Shown: in pieces, positions 7,436 through 16,556 of the stretch | Layout of the letters: each line of letters opens with the position of its first letter | Numbering within the stretch: the stretch's first letter is position 1 | DNA from: Bacteroidota bacterium | GTDB lineage: Bacteria; Bacteroidota; Bacteroidia; Chitinophagales; Chitinophagaceae | Length of the DNA stretch: 64,000 nucleotides | Assembly: GCA_947460595.1 (NCBI GenBank) | Contig: CANHGS010000008.1 | Span: 1 to 64,000 of the forward strand | Direction: 5' to 3' | Notes under the pieces: generated by a model | Databases searched by the model: none | Told to the model about the DNA's origin: nothing | The model's input: the letters and a program-made list of their open reading frames with translations, nothing else | Translations under genes and position numbers: made by a program

Positions 7436-8620
7436 ATGAAGCAACTGGTATTATTGATATTATTAGCAATGGGTACAATGGCACAGGCACAGCGTGAAAA
7501 AGTTAAGGCCTATGTAAACCAATACAAAGACCTAGCCATGTCAGAAATGCGCAGAACTGGGGTACCTGCTTCTATTACCTTGGCCCAAGGAATCTTGGAA
7601 TCGCGATCAGGTGAAAGTAAATTGGCACAAAAATCCAATAACCATTTTGGCATCAAGTGCAAAACAGAATGGACAGGAGAAAAAACTTATCATGATGATG
7701 ATTTGAGACAAGAATGTTTTAGGGTCTACCCTTCTGTTGAAGACTCTTATAAAGACCATTCCGATTTTCTAAAAAACAGAGAATACTATACCGCACTTTT
7801 TAAACTAGACCCTATTGATGATCAGGGCTGGGCTTATGGTCTTAAAAAAGCTGGATATGCCACTGAGAAAGATTATCCAACTAGGTTACTCAAATTGATT
7901 GCAGATTATGAATTGCACCAATACAGTGTACAAGCTTTAGAGAATAAGGAGTTTCCTACAAGCAAGGAGCTTGTAGAACCCAAAGCCCCAGCAACTGCTT
8001 CAGCTACAGCTACAGCTAATACGCCCATTGTTAAAAGCAGTGCCGTTACTTCTATGCCCATTAACAATAGCCCAAGGTTGAGGGTGATTAACCAAACCAA
8101 ATCACCTGCTGCGGAAGAGCAAGAAAAAATGGATTCACTGGCTACTCAAACAGCATCTGCCATTGAGAATGCCAACCAAGAACAACCCATTGTGGTCAGC
8201 AATCAGGGAACCGATAAAAGTACCGCAAAAAAAACAGTGCTCTACCCTTCCGTACCCTTTACTATCAATCACACCAAAGTAATTTTTGCAGCAGCGGGTA
8301 CGTCTACTTTATCTATTGCCAATAAATATGGCATTTCATTGAGCAAACTATTTGACTTTAATGAAATGGAACAAAAAGACATATTAGATCAGGACCAATT
8401 ATTATTCTTAGAAAAGAAATTGAAAAAAGGCGCTACCGATATTTATGTTTGCAAAGCGGGAGAAACCCTTACGGATATTGCGCAGAAAGAAGGGGTGCGT
8501 TTAGACGCAATTATGGAATACAATAAACTTAGCAAAAACAGTGTGTTGACTGATGGTCAAAAGCTGCAGTTGCGTGCTCCTGAAAAGGCTGCTGGAAAAA
8601 ACACCAAGTCTCCTAAATAA
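7436..8620 (+). CDS. Secreted glucosaminidase with two LysM domains
   Basis: Predicted peptidoglycan hydrolase. A signal peptide (residues 1-19, ending AQAQ) leads into a glucosaminidase domain (about 25-165). That domain shows the family motifs ASITLAQGILESRSGES, with the probable catalytic Glu in ILES, and NHFGIKC. A low-complexity Ala/Thr/Ser/Pro linker (about 175-265) joins it to two LysM peptidoglycan-binding domains (about 280-330 and 338-385). It should act in the periplasm or outer envelope during wall remodelling. The ATG begins immediately after the methyltransferase stop, so expression is likely coupled. Confidence 0.9.
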   Translation: MKQLVLLILLAMGTMAQAQREKVKAYVNQYKDLAMSEMRRTGVPASITLAQGILESRSGESKLAQKSNNHFGIKCKTEWTGEKTYHDDDLRQECFRVYPSVEDSYKDHSDFLKNREYYTALFKLDPIDDQGWAYGLKKAGYATEKDYPTRLLKLIADYELHQYSVQALENKEFPTSKELVEPKAPATASATATANTPIVKSSAVTSMPINNSPRLRVINQTKSPAAEEQEKMDSLATQTASAIENANQEQPIVVSNQGTDKSTAKKTVLYPSVPFTINHTKVIFAAAGTSTLSIANKYGISLSKLFDFNEMEQKDILDQDQLLFLEKKLKKGATDIYVCKAGETLTDIAQKEGVRLDAIMEYNKLSKNSVLTDGQKLQLRAPEKAAGKNTKSPK

Positions 8621-8641
8621 ATAACCCAACAATCTGCAGAC

Positions 8642-9184
8642 ATGCCAATGATTGAATTACACAACAGACAATTTGAGCCCTATTTGCCAGAGGCATTGAT
8701 TCAAGAAAAAATAAAGGAATTAGCTGCGCAATTAGACCAAGATTATGCGGGCAAGAAACCTTTGTTTATTGCCATCTTGAATGGTTCTTTCATGTTTGCA
8801 TCAGACCTATTTAAATATTTGAGCATTGAAGCAGAAATCTGCTTTATCAAACTAGCTTCTTATAAGGGTACCAAATCATCTGGTCAAGTAATTACAGCCA
8901 TTGGTTTGGACACAGATATCAATGAGCGTCACGTAGTTATTTTAGAAGACATTATTGATACCGGTAAGACCATGAATGAATTCTTACCTCAATTGTACAA
9001 TCAACAGCCCGCATCTTTAAAAGTGGCCATTTTATTGCACAAACCTGAAGCTACCAAATTTGAAGTGCCTATTGACTATTGCTGTTTTAGCATCCCTAAC
9101 AAATTTGTATTGGGATATGGCCTAGACTTTGATGGTTATGGCCGCAATATTAAGGAGATCTACCAATTGGTGGGTGAAGAATAA
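8642..9184 (+). CDS. hpt: Hypoxanthine phosphoribosyltransferase
   Basis: Purine salvage enzyme: hypoxanthine or guanine + PRPP to IMP or GMP. The 180-residue length is typical. The PRPP-binding loop EDIIDTGKT lies at about 102-110, preceded by hydrophobic VVIL. The N-terminal PRPP-loop GSFMFASDL and the flexible-loop SYKGTKSSG are also present. A second ATG at 8648 would shorten it by two residues. It lies 21 bases after the LysM gene on the same strand. Confidence 0.94.
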   Translation: MPMIELHNRQFEPYLPEALIQEKIKELAAQLDQDYAGKKPLFIAILNGSFMFASDLFKYLSIEAEICFIKLASYKGTKSSGQVITAIGLDTDINERHVVILEDIIDTGKTMNEFLPQLYNQQPASLKVAILLHKPEATKFEVPIDYCCFSIPNKFVLGYGLDFDGYGRNIKEIYQLVGEE

Positions 9185-9242
9185 GATTTCCTACAAAGAC
9201 CTGTCCATTTTTTGCCTAATTTAGGTTGTAATCTAAAGCACC

Positions 9243-11003
9243 ATGATGAAAACAGCCTTTTTGGCTTGCTGTCTATTGCTGCTTGGTAACAGCATTGCTG
9301 CGCAATATTATCTGCGCGGTGAGGTTCGCAATGAACGGGGTGCCCTGCTTGAAGGAGTTAAAATTTATTTAGGCAATAAAACTGGCGCACCCTACTATAG
9401 TGGCAATACCGGCGCTTTTGGCATTCCTTCCCAAAAGCTCATTGATACCCTCTTTTTACAAATGGATGGTTATGAACCTTTGCAACAATTGGTAGACACC
9501 AGAAGCACTCAAACGCTTACCTTAAAAATGTTACCCGCTACTGCCAACCTTTACATTCACAAACTCAATTCCTTTACCAAAAACCTCCCTAACAATTCCG
9601 GCAACACTGGTTTAGTGGGCGAGAGTTATAGTAGCCAAGTAGAGAACGAATTTATTGATGCAACTAAGTACCATCAAACCGGATTTGCGCTCAATATTGA
9701 CCACGCATCTTACAGTAATATCCGGCGATTTATCCATAATCAAATGACGGTTCCTGTAGACGCTGTTCGCATGGAAGAGATGTTGAACTATTTTAATTTT
9801 CCGCAGGATACCGGGTCGGCTGCAAGAGATAGTTTTCTTTGCAAGACTAAGGTGACCAGTTGTCCCTGGAATGAAAAAAATAAATTGTTTTTTGTACAGG
9901 TAGCAGCACCAAGATTAAACTTAGATAGTATTGCTGCTAGCAATTTGGTCTTCTTAATAGACATCTCTGGCAGTATGGACAAAGCCAATCGCTTGCCCTT
10001 ACTGCAACAGTCTTTTAAGCTGCTGGTAGAAAATTTACGCGCCAAAGACACGGTATCTATTGTTACTTATGGGGGCAATGTTTCCATTAGATTAAATGGT
10101 GTAAGTGGTTCAGAAAAAAAACGCATTCAAGATGCCATTGACTCTCTAGATGCAGGCGGTGACACGCCTGGTGGAGATGGTATCAGAACTGCTTATGCAC
10201 TAGCCAAAAGAACTTTTATACCAACGGGAAATAACCGTGTCATCCTTGCTACAGATGGGGATTTCAATGTGGGTGAAGCCACCGAAAAAGCCATGGAAGA
10301 CCTGATTACCCAATACCGGCAAACAGGTATTTATCTAACCTGCTTAGGGGTTGGCATGGGCAATTACAAAGACAGTAAATTGGAATTATTAGCCAAGAAA
10401 GGCAATGGCAATTTTGCCTATTTAGACCATTTACAAGAAGCCCAAAAAACATTGGTTACGGAACTTACACAAACGCTATACGCAGTAGCCAATGATGCTT
10501 TTGTAGACATTAATTTCAATCCAGAAATAGTTAAGTCATATAGACTCATTGGATTTGATAATAAGAAAAATGCATTGGAAGATAGCACTACTCAATTGCA
10601 GGGTGGTGAGGTTGGAAGCGGTCATAACCTAATGGCCGTTTTTGAACTAGAACCCAGAGATAGTAGTCAACTAAATGGTCAATTGGGAAGCCTCCGTATC
10701 AATTTTAAAAAGTCTGATTCCTTAGCTTTTCAGCAACAGTATTTTGAAATTCCTTATGCACCCATTGCACTGCAAAGGGCAGAGCAAGAATACCGTTTTG
10801 CTACTGCCGTTTGTATGTTTGGTGCCATGTTAAAACAATCGACCTACGCAAAAAAAATCAGCTTTGATCAGGTCTGGACTTTGGCGGCTCTTTCCTATAA
10901 AACGGATGACCGTTATCAAAAAGAATTTGTGTTCTTGGTAGACCAAGCAAAACAGATTTACCAACCAGAGAAAAGAAAGCGCAAAAGAAAAACGCAGGAC
11001 TAG
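9243..11003 (+). CDS. Secreted VWA-domain protein (YfbK-like)
   Basis: A 586-residue exported protein. It has a signal peptide (about 1-20), a short carboxypeptidase-regulatory-like beta domain (about 22-95) and a conserved pre-VWA region. The von Willebrand factor A domain has a complete MIDAS start DISGSM near residue 240 and the downstream TDGDFNVGE segment. The C-terminus matches the domain found in YfbK-type proteins (DUF3520). Such proteins are metal-dependent adhesion or scaffold proteins in the periplasm or envelope; no catalytic role is implied. The tail is extremely basic (KRKRKRKT), and the last codons form one arm of a terminator hairpin. Confidence 0.85.
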   Translation: MMKTAFLACCLLLLGNSIAAQYYLRGEVRNERGALLEGVKIYLGNKTGAPYYSGNTGAFGIPSQKLIDTLFLQMDGYEPLQQLVDTRSTQTLTLKMLPATANLYIHKLNSFTKNLPNNSGNTGLVGESYSSQVENEFIDATKYHQTGFALNIDHASYSNIRRFIHNQMTVPVDAVRMEEMLNYFNFPQDTGSAARDSFLCKTKVTSCPWNEKNKLFFVQVAAPRLNLDSIAASNLVFLIDISGSMDKANRLPLLQQSFKLLVENLRAKDTVSIVTYGGNVSIRLNGVSGSEKKRIQDAIDSLDAGGDTPGGDGIRTAYALAKRTFIPTGNNRVILATDGDFNVGEATEKAMEDLITQYRQTGIYLTCLGVGMGNYKDSKLELLAKKGNGNFAYLDHLQEAQKTLVTELTQTLYAVANDAFVDINFNPEIVKSYRLIGFDNKKNALEDSTTQLQGGEVGSGHNLMAVFELEPRDSSQLNGQLGSLRINFKKSDSLAFQQQYFEIPYAPIALQRAEQEYRFATAVCMFGAMLKQSTYAKKISFDQVWTLAALSYKTDDRYQKEFVFLVDQAKQIYQPEKRKRKRKTQD

Positions 11004-11013
11004 GCCCTGCGTT
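10983..11013 (-). terminator. Terminator of grpE-dnaJ, overlapping the VWA gene end
   Basis: Perfect 8-bp stem AACGCAGG / CCTGCGTT (10991-10998 and 11006-11013) with a 7-nt loop containing the TAG stop of the VWA gene. On the minus strand the stem is followed by TTTTTCTTTT, so it terminates dnaJ. The plus-strand side lacks a T-tract. Confidence 0.75.
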
Positions 11014-11032
11014 CTAATAATTTACTATCGCG

Positions 11033-12199
11033 CTAGCTAAAAGCTTCTCTCACCCTTTCAAAGAAACTCTTGTCTGCCTTATTGGGGTTGGGTTTGAAGT
11101 TATCGCTATTGTTTAATTTTTCTAAAATAGCTTTTTCATCCGCACTCAAATGTTGTGGTGTCCAAACATTTACGTGAATCAATTGGTCTCCTCTGCTATA
11201 GCCTTGCACTTCTGGAAAACCCTTTCCTTTTAATCGGAAAATTTTACCACTCTGAGTACCTGGTGGAATCTTAATCTTAGCCCTTCCATCAATGGTAGGT
11301 ACTTCTACTTGGGTACCAAATGCCGCATCCGGAAAACTAATATGCAAATCAAATGCTACGTTTAATCCATCGCGCTGCAATTCTGCGTGCGCTTCTTCTT
11401 CAATTTGAATAATCAAATCTCCATTTGATCCGCCACGCTCGCCTGCATTACCCTTACCACTCATACTCAGCTGCATGCCTTCATGCACACCTGCTGGAAT
11501 TTCAATGCTAATGGTTTCCTCTCCGTATACCCTTCCCTCACCCTTACAATTACCGCATTTAGCCGTAATAGAAGTTCCTTCTCCATTACAAGTAGGACAG
11601 GTAGTAACGGTTTGCATTTGTCCCAAAAAGGTATTGGTTACTTTGCGTACTTGCCCACTTCCTTGGCAGGTATTACAAGTTTGTACAGAGCTTTTGTCTT
11701 TGGCGCCACTTCCAGCACAGGTTGCACAGGCAACATGCTTTTTCACTTTCACATTTTTGGTAACGCCCTTGGCCATCTCCTCAAAAGTCAACTTGAGTTT
11801 GATGCGTAGGTTACTCCCCCTTTGACCTCTGGCATTTCTTCCACCACCAGACCTAGAACGTCCACCTCCACCGCCAAAGAAATTACCAAACATATCGTCA
11901 CCAAAAATGTCACCAAATTGGCTGAAGATATCATCGGTATTCATATTGCCTCCAAATCCACCACCACCTGCACCTGGTGCAAATGCAGCATGACCATAAC
12001 GGTCATACTTGGCCTTTTTGTCGGCATCACTGAGTATTTCATAAGCATTGGCTGCTTCCTTGAATTTCTCTTCTGCTTCCTTGTCTCCGGGGTTGCGGTC
12101 AGGGTGGAATTGCATGGCCACTTTCCGATACGCTTTTTTAATCTCTTCGGCACTGGCTCCCTTGCTTACGCCCAGTATTTCATATAAATCTCTCTTCAT
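11033..12199 (-). CDS. dnaJ: Chaperone DnaJ (Hsp40)
   Basis: Type I J-protein that delivers substrates to DnaK and stimulates its ATPase. The 388 residues show all modules. The J domain has HPD at about 32-34. A Gly/Phe-rich linker carries an unusually Gly/Arg-rich patch near 110-130. The zinc-binding region has four CxxCxGxG-type repeats ([32 protein letters not shown]), followed by the substrate-binding C-terminal domains. It lies 17 bases downstream of grpE in the same operon. dnaK is not in the window. Confidence 0.97.
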   Translation of the reverse strand: MKRDLYEILGVSKGASAEEIKKAYRKVAMQFHPDRNPGDKEAEEKFKEAANAYEILSDADKKAKYDRYGHAAFAPGAGGGGFGGNMNTDDIFSQFGDIFGDDMFGNFFGGGGGRSRSGGGRNARGQRGSNLRIKLKLTFEEMAKGVTKNVKVKKHVACATCAGSGAKDKSSVQTCNTCQGSGQVRKVTNTFLGQMQTVTTCPTCNGEGTSITAKCGNCKGEGRVYGEETISIEIPAGVHEGMQLSMSGKGNAGERGGSNGDLIIQIEEEAHAELQRDGLNVAFDLHISFPDAAFGTQVEVPTIDGRAKIKIPPGTQSGKIFRLKGKGFPEVQGYSRGDQLIHVNVWTPQHLSADEKAILEKLNNSDNFKPNPNKADKSFFERVREAFS

Positions 12200-12216
12200 G
12201 TACGCTACTATTGGTA

Positions 12217-12780
12217 TTAATTGCCTACCACTACTTTGGCAAAACGGATGATTTTATCATTTAGGTAATAACCCTTCATTACTTCGTCCAAGATTTTGCC
12301 TTTTAATTCCGGTGTGGGTGCTGGAATTTCAGTAATGGCTTCATGCTTCTCTACATCAAATTCTGTATGGATGCTTTCCATGGCTTTAACGCCCTTGTTT
12401 TGCAAATTGCTCCTAATCTTGTTGAATACCAACAAAACGCCCTCTTTTTGGGCGGCAACACTGTCTGAACCTGCCAATTGCTTCTCTGCGCGGTCACAAT
12501 CGTCCAACACGTCAAGTAAAGAAACAATCACGTCTTTACCAGCGGTTTGGATCAAATCCAACCTTTCCTTGGCAGTTCTACGTCTGAAATTGTCAAATTC
12601 TGCCATCAAGCGGAGGTATTTGTCTTTTTGCTCCTGTAATTCTGCAGTCAACTTTTCCAATTGGTTCTCTTCTGCAATGGGTTCGCTGGGGTTAGCGGTT
12701 CCAGCTGCATTTTCGTCAGTATTGATATCCACTTGGGTGTCAGTCTGGTTATTTTCTGGGTTTGTATTGTGCTGCTCCAT
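12217..12780 (-). CDS. grpE: Nucleotide exchange factor GrpE
   Basis: Promotes ADP release from DnaK. The 187 residues have an acidic, disordered N-terminus (about 1-40), a long coiled coil with the typical [15 protein letters not shown] segment (about 60-75), and a beta-wing C-terminal domain ending FAKVVVGN. First gene of the grpE-dnaJ operon. It is divergent from the rRNA methyltransferase gene, with a TATTTTTG -7 element about 50 bases upstream. Confidence 0.96.
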   Translation of the reverse strand: MEQHNTNPENNQTDTQVDINTDENAAGTANPSEPIAEENQLEKLTAELQEQKDKYLRLMAEFDNFRRRTAKERLDLIQTAGKDVIVSLLDVLDDCDRAEKQLAGSDSVAAQKEGVLLVFNKIRSNLQNKGVKAMESIHTEFDVEKHEAITEIPAPTPELKGKILDEVMKGYYLNDKIIRFAKVVVGN

Positions 12781-12827
12781 CTCTTTATCGTCTTAATTTA
12801 AAAAAATTGCTTGATTACCAACTATGT

Positions 12828-12835
12828 CAAAAATA
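12828..12835 (-). promoter_or_regulatory. -7 element for grpE-dnaJ (TATTTTTG)
   Basis: A perfect TAnnTTTG on the minus strand, 47 bases before the grpE ATG. No good -33 element was seen. A separate heat-shock promoter cannot be excluded. Confidence 0.5.
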
Positions 12836-12882
12836 TTGCCAAGCAAAGGAAAGGGAAAAAATGACAGGAGAAACGCTTCACC

Positions 12883-12890
12883 TATCTTTG
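12883..12890 (+). promoter_or_regulatory. -7 element (TATCTTTG) four bases before an ATG
   Basis: A perfect TAnnTTTG whose last base is separated from the ATG at 12895 by only four bases. The transcript would start at or next to the start codon, i.e. be leaderless. Confidence 0.55.
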
Positions 12891-12894
12891 CCGA

Positions 12895-14070
12895 ATGACA
12901 AAACTGTATCTCAGAAAGAAAATCGCGCCAAGGATTGCCAATGGCCATCCATGGGTGTATGGCAACGAAGTAGAAAGAATTGAGGGCGATGTGGTGGCCG
13001 GAGACATAGTAGACGTGTATTACAGTGCCGAAAAATACGCTGGCAGGGGCTATATCAACCCCCAATCCCAGATCTTGGTTAGGTTATTAACCCGTAAACA
13101 AGAGACCATTGATGAGGCATTTTTTCACCAAAAAATAGCCAAAGCTTGGGCCTACAGACAAAAACTGGGTTATACGGAGAATTGCCGCTTGGTTTTTGGC
13201 GAGGCCGATGAGCTTCCCGCTCTGATCATTGATAAGTTCAACGACTATTTTGTGATCCAGACCTTATCCTTGGGAATGGACCGATGGAAAGACGCGATTG
13301 TGCGCAGTTTGGAAACCATCTTTAGCCCCAAAGGAATTTATGAGCGTAACGATGTTCCGGTTAGACAGCTAGAAGGACTGCCCCAACAAAAAGGTTTTTT
13401 ATCCGCACCCTTTGATCCCAATATTCAAATTGTGGAGAATGGATTAAAGTTTTTGGTTGACATAGAGAACGGACAAAAGACGGGCTATTTCTTAGATCAA
13501 CAAGACAACCGCAGGGCTATTCAACAGATTGTAAAAGGTGCTGATGTATTAGGCGCTTTTACTTATACCGGCACTTTTGAAATACACGCCGCCGCTTATG
13601 GTGCCAAATCAGTTTTGGGTTTAGACATTTCAGAAAACGCCGTGGCGCAAGCCAATAAAAATGCAGCATTAAATGGGCTGGATAGCATTTGCAAATTTGA
13701 AGCCATGAATGCTTTTGACGTGCTCAAACAATGGGGCAAAGACGGCAGAAAATATGACGTAGTCATGTTGGATCCACCCGCATTTACCAAGAGTAGGGAG
13801 AGCATTGGCAAAGCCATTACTGGTTATAAAGAAATTAACCTGCGAGGCATGAAACTCTTACGCAATGGGGGTTTCTTGGTTACATCAAGTTGTACCAATC
13901 TAGTAAATCCAGAAATGTTTTTGTCTGCTATTGACCAAGCTGCAAAAGATGCGCGCAAAAGAATTAGACAAGTAGTGTTTCAGGCGCAGAGCTCAGATCA
14001 TCCGATTATCTGGGGCATGGAAAATACCAATTACCTCAAATTCCTGATAGTGGAAGTTTGTGATAGATAA
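12895..14070 (+). CDS. rlmI: 23S rRNA (cytosine-C5)-methyltransferase, RlmI-like
   Basis: A SAM-dependent enzyme of the RlmI/RlmK (YccW/COG1092) family, which methylates a cytosine of 23S rRNA. The 391 residues begin with a PUA RNA-binding domain (about 1-75, with HPWVYGNE). This is followed by a linker and a Rossmann methyltransferase domain with motif I LGAFTYTGTFE near 218-228 and the catalytic-loop motif LDPPAF near 291. The start is fixed by the PUA domain beginning at the first residues. The -7 element ends four bases before the ATG, predicting a leaderless mRNA. The exact target base is inferred from the family. Confidence 0.88.
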   Translation: MTKLYLRKKIAPRIANGHPWVYGNEVERIEGDVVAGDIVDVYYSAEKYAGRGYINPQSQILVRLLTRKQETIDEAFFHQKIAKAWAYRQKLGYTENCRLVFGEADELPALIIDKFNDYFVIQTLSLGMDRWKDAIVRSLETIFSPKGIYERNDVPVRQLEGLPQQKGFLSAPFDPNIQIVENGLKFLVDIENGQKTGYFLDQQDNRRAIQQIVKGADVLGAFTYTGTFEIHAAAYGAKSVLGLDISENAVAQANKNAALNGLDSICKFEAMNAFDVLKQWGKDGRKYDVVMLDPPAFTKSRESIGKAITGYKEINLRGMKLLRNGGFLVTSSCTNLVNPEMFLSAIDQAAKDARKRIRQVVFQAQSSDHPIIWGMENTNYLKFLIVEVCDR

Positions 14071-14096
14071 CCCTAAACAGCTAGAAAAATTTGAAC

Positions 14097-14438
14097 TTAT
14101 TTGTTCACTTGAAACTTGCCGGAAGCTACCATTTTTCCAGTCTGATCACGCAATTGATAGATGTACAAACCGCGTAGGTAATTGTCATCTAAGTTGATAT
14201 TTAGTTTGGCTTCAGTAAGTCTTAGTTCAGTCATTTTCTTTCCAAAAAATGCAAAGATTTGCAAGCTATAACTCTTGTCTACTGATTTGTCAAACTCAAA
14301 AATAATATAGGAAGTAGCAGGATTGGGATAGACACGCATGATCTTGGTACTGGTGACCAAATTGGTCTCATTGTCAGCAACATAACTGCTGCCTACAACC
14401 AGTAAAGTCATTAAAGAGAGCGTGTATAAATATTTCAT
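14097..14438 (-). CDS. Secreted protein consisting almost only of a T9SS type A sorting domain
   Basis: A 113-residue protein. A signal peptide (about 1-22) is followed by about 10 residues and then a complete type IX secretion C-terminal domain: VYPNPATSY near 36-44, IFAFFGKKM in the middle, LRGLYIYQLRD, and the terminal SGKFQVNK. In the family this domain is the secretion and cell-surface attachment tag of much larger proteins and is cleaved by the sortase PorU. Here it has essentially no cargo. It is a complete small gene with its own start, not an obvious 3' remnant. Confidence 0.82.
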   Translation of the reverse strand: MKYLYTLSLMTLLVVGSSYVADNETNLVTSTKIMRVYPNPATSYIIFEFDKSVDKSYSLQIFAFFGKKMTELRLTEAKLNINLDDNYLRGLYIYQLRDQTGKMVASGKFQVNK

Positions 14439-14520
14439 AAGCCTTCCCAGCTAGTGGTTTTCAATAGAAAATTAAGAAAACATTGTTAGATAAAATAAGA
14501 TTGCCGATTTTTTAACAGAA

Positions 14521-14553
14521 TGGGGCCCTCCCGTTAGTAAACGGAGGGCCCCA
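14521..14553 (-). terminator. Strong GC-rich hairpin downstream of the peroxiredoxin gene
   Basis: Arms 14521-14535 and 14540-14553 pair over about 14 bp with one bulged C, and the stem core is nine G/C pairs. It lies 20 bases after the peroxiredoxin stop on the minus strand. There is no immediate T-tract, so it may be an imperfect terminator or a 3'-end stabilising structure. Confidence 0.6.
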
Positions 14554-14572
14554 TGAAATATAGTGTAGCTAA

Positions 14573-15043
14573 TTAGTTCAATCCAGCCAAACACGCTTGG
14601 ATAGCAGTGAAACTAGGTAAGTCACCCGGTGTAGGGCAAACTTCTGCATAACGTACCACTCCTTCTTTGTCTATTACAAAAGCAGCACGTTTGCTCACAC
14701 CTTGCATACCAAATGCAGGGAAGGTGTCATACAAAACGCCAAATGCTTTTGAAGCATCCTTATTAAAGTCACTTAACAAGGAAAAATTCAATTTTTGTTC
14801 TTCTTTGAATTTACCCAAGGTAAAAAGGGAATCCACAGAAACGCCCAATACGGTTGCATTGGTATTATTGTACAAGGCAATATTGTCACGAATATTGCAC
14901 AATTCAGCGGTGCAAACACCGGTGAAAGCCAGAGGGAAAAACAACAGAACTGTGTTTTTATCAGATGCGCCTAAGGCAATTTGACTTTTCTCTGTATCAA
15001 ACAAGGATAATACGGGGGCTTTTTCGCCAACTTGAATGCTCAT
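14573..15043 (-). CDS. Peroxiredoxin (AhpC/TSA, AhpE/BCP-like)
   Basis: A thiol peroxidase reducing hydrogen or organic peroxides in the cytosol. The 156 residues form a thioredoxin-fold domain with FFPLAFTGVCTAELC, placing the peroxidatic Cys at residue 44 (Thr three residues before it) and a second Cys at 49. The spacing of the two cysteines on the same helix is typical of BCP/PrxQ-type 1-Cys or atypical 2-Cys enzymes. Arg in the conserved position (SKRAAFVID) completes the active site. Monocistronic. Confidence 0.88.
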   Translation of the reverse strand: MSIQVGEKAPVLSLFDTEKSQIALGASDKNTVLLFFPLAFTGVCTAELCNIRDNIALYNNTNATVLGVSVDSLFTLGKFKEEQKLNFSLLSDFNKDASKAFGVLYDTFPAFGMQGVSKRAAFVIDKEGVVRYAEVCPTPGDLPSFTAIQACLAGLN

Positions 15044-15144
15044 GGTTTATTTTTTAAGTGCTGCAAAATACGTCAACAACTCATTTGATTGGTCATTGTC
15101 TATTACAAAAGCGGAAACAATTTTTAGCGCAATTGGTTTAAAGA

Positions 15145-15801
15145 TCAAAGTACCATTTCTGGCACATCATCGGGTACTATTAGTTTTCCTGCTGTTTTTG
15201 CAACAATCTCTGCTACAGATACCCCCGGAGCCCTTTCTAATAAATAGAAACCCTCAGTTCTAATGTCTAGTACGGCTAGTTCTGTGACTATTTTTTTAAC
15301 GCAGTTTATTCCAGTAAGCGGTAAACTGCACTGTGGCAATAGTTTACTTTCTCCCTTGGGATTGGTGTGCATCATGGCTACAATAATGTTTTTGGCACTG
15401 GCAACCAGGTCCATGGCCCCACCCATTCCCTTGACCATTTTGCCTGGAATCTTCCAGTTAGCAATATCGCCCTGCTCACTTACTTCCATGGCACCCAATA
15501 CGGTCAAATTAATTTTACCTGCCCGGATCATGCCAAAACTTTCTGCGCTGTCAAAAAAAGCGCCCCCCTTGATCAGTGTCACGGTTTCCTTACCTGCATT
15601 TATGAGGTCGGCGTCTAATTCCGCCTCTGTGGGATAAGGTCCCATGCCTAAAATGCCATTTTCACTTTGAAAAAATACATCCATACCCTCGGGAATATAA
15701 TTGGCCACCAACGTAGGAATACCAATACCCAGGTTTACATACATACCATCGCGCAGCTCCTGCGCAATGCGTTTGGCTATGCCATATTTGTCTAGTGCCA
15801 T
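15145..15801 (-). CDS. scoB: 3-oxoacid CoA-transferase subunit B
   Basis: Beta subunit of a succinyl-CoA:acetoacetate (or related) CoA-transferase, which moves CoA between succinate and a 3-keto acid. The 218 residues contain the catalytic glutamate in [11 protein letters not shown] near residue 48, and GGAMDL in the CoA-binding region. It lies 9 bases downstream of subunit A. Together they allow ketone-body or fatty-acid-derived acid activation. The precise substrate (acetoacetate or another keto acid) is inferred from the family. Confidence 0.92.
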   Translation of the reverse strand: MALDKYGIAKRIAQELRDGMYVNLGIGIPTLVANYIPEGMDVFFQSENGILGMGPYPTEAELDADLINAGKETVTLIKGGAFFDSAESFGMIRAGKINLTVLGAMEVSEQGDIANWKIPGKMVKGMGGAMDLVASAKNIIVAMMHTNPKGESKLLPQCSLPLTGINCVKKIVTELAVLDIRTEGFYLLERAPGVSVAEIVAKTAGKLIVPDDVPEMVL

Positions 15802-15810
15802 GCAATTAAT

Positions 15811-16521
15811 TTAATGGGATGATGCAATTTGTATCGTTCTGCGCTCAATTCTTTTTTCATAGTTGCTACCCTGAAAAATACGGTGCACATAGACTCCAGC
15901 TACATGCACTTGGTCTGGATCAATTTCTCCGGGTGCTACCAACTCTTCTACTTCTGCAATGGTGATGGCACCGGCTTTGGCCATAGAAGTAGAAAAATTT
16001 CTGGTGGTTTTTCTAAACTGCAGGTTGCCCAAATGGTCTCCACGCCATGCTTTTACTAAAGCAAAATCTGCGTGCAAGGCAAGCTCCATCAAGTGCATTT
16101 TACCATTGAATTCCCTTACCTCTTTTCCCTGGGCTATTTCCGTTCCATATCCTGCTGATGTAAAAAAAGCAGGGATGCCCATGGCTGCCATTTGAATGCA
16201 AGTGGCGAGTGTTCCTTGTGGTACCAGGTCTACTTCTAATTCTCCACTCAAGAGTTGTCTTTCAAATTCAGCATTCTCTCCTACATAACTACTGATCATT
16301 TTTTTGACCTGTCTAGTCTTGAGCAATAGACCTAGGCCAAAATTGTCCACACCTGCATTATTTGAAATACAGGTTAGTCCATTGATGCCTTTTTCAACAA
16401 GGGCTTGAATACAATTTTCGGGGATGCCATTTAATCCAAAACCTCCCAACATGAGGGTAGCATTAGAGGTAATGTCTGCAATGGCTGATGCGGCATTAGT
16501 AAATATTTTGTTCATGGGCAA
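15811..16521 (-). CDS. scoA: 3-oxoacid CoA-transferase subunit A
   Basis: Alpha subunit partner of the downstream gene. It has 236 residues with the glycine-rich CoA/oxyanion segment LMLGGFGLNGIPE (about 23-35) and NNAGVDNFGLG (about 54-64), both standard in this family. An internal ATG two codons in (16515) is an equally plausible start. The two subunits form one operon. Confidence 0.92.
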   Translation of the reverse strand: MPMNKIFTNAASAIADITSNATLMLGGFGLNGIPENCIQALVEKGINGLTCISNNAGVDNFGLGLLLKTRQVKKMISSYVGENAEFERQLLSGELEVDLVPQGTLATCIQMAAMGIPAFFTSAGYGTEIAQGKEVREFNGKMHLMELALHADFALVKAWRGDHLGNLQFRKTTRNFSTSMAKAGAITIAEVEELVAPGEIDPDQVHVAGVYVHRIFQGSNYEKRIERRTIQIASSH

Positions 16522-16556
16522 CTGTTAGACCCCGAAGTTAGAAAAACTAATGATTG

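Noticed and set aside
11475..12187. Several open frames of 100-120 codons antisense to dnaJ
   Set aside because: Shadow frames of a strongly conserved gene; cysteine- and serine-rich translations with no domain features.
15263..15637. 124-codon open frame antisense to the CoA-transferase B gene
   Set aside because: Entirely inside a clear enzyme gene on the other strand.
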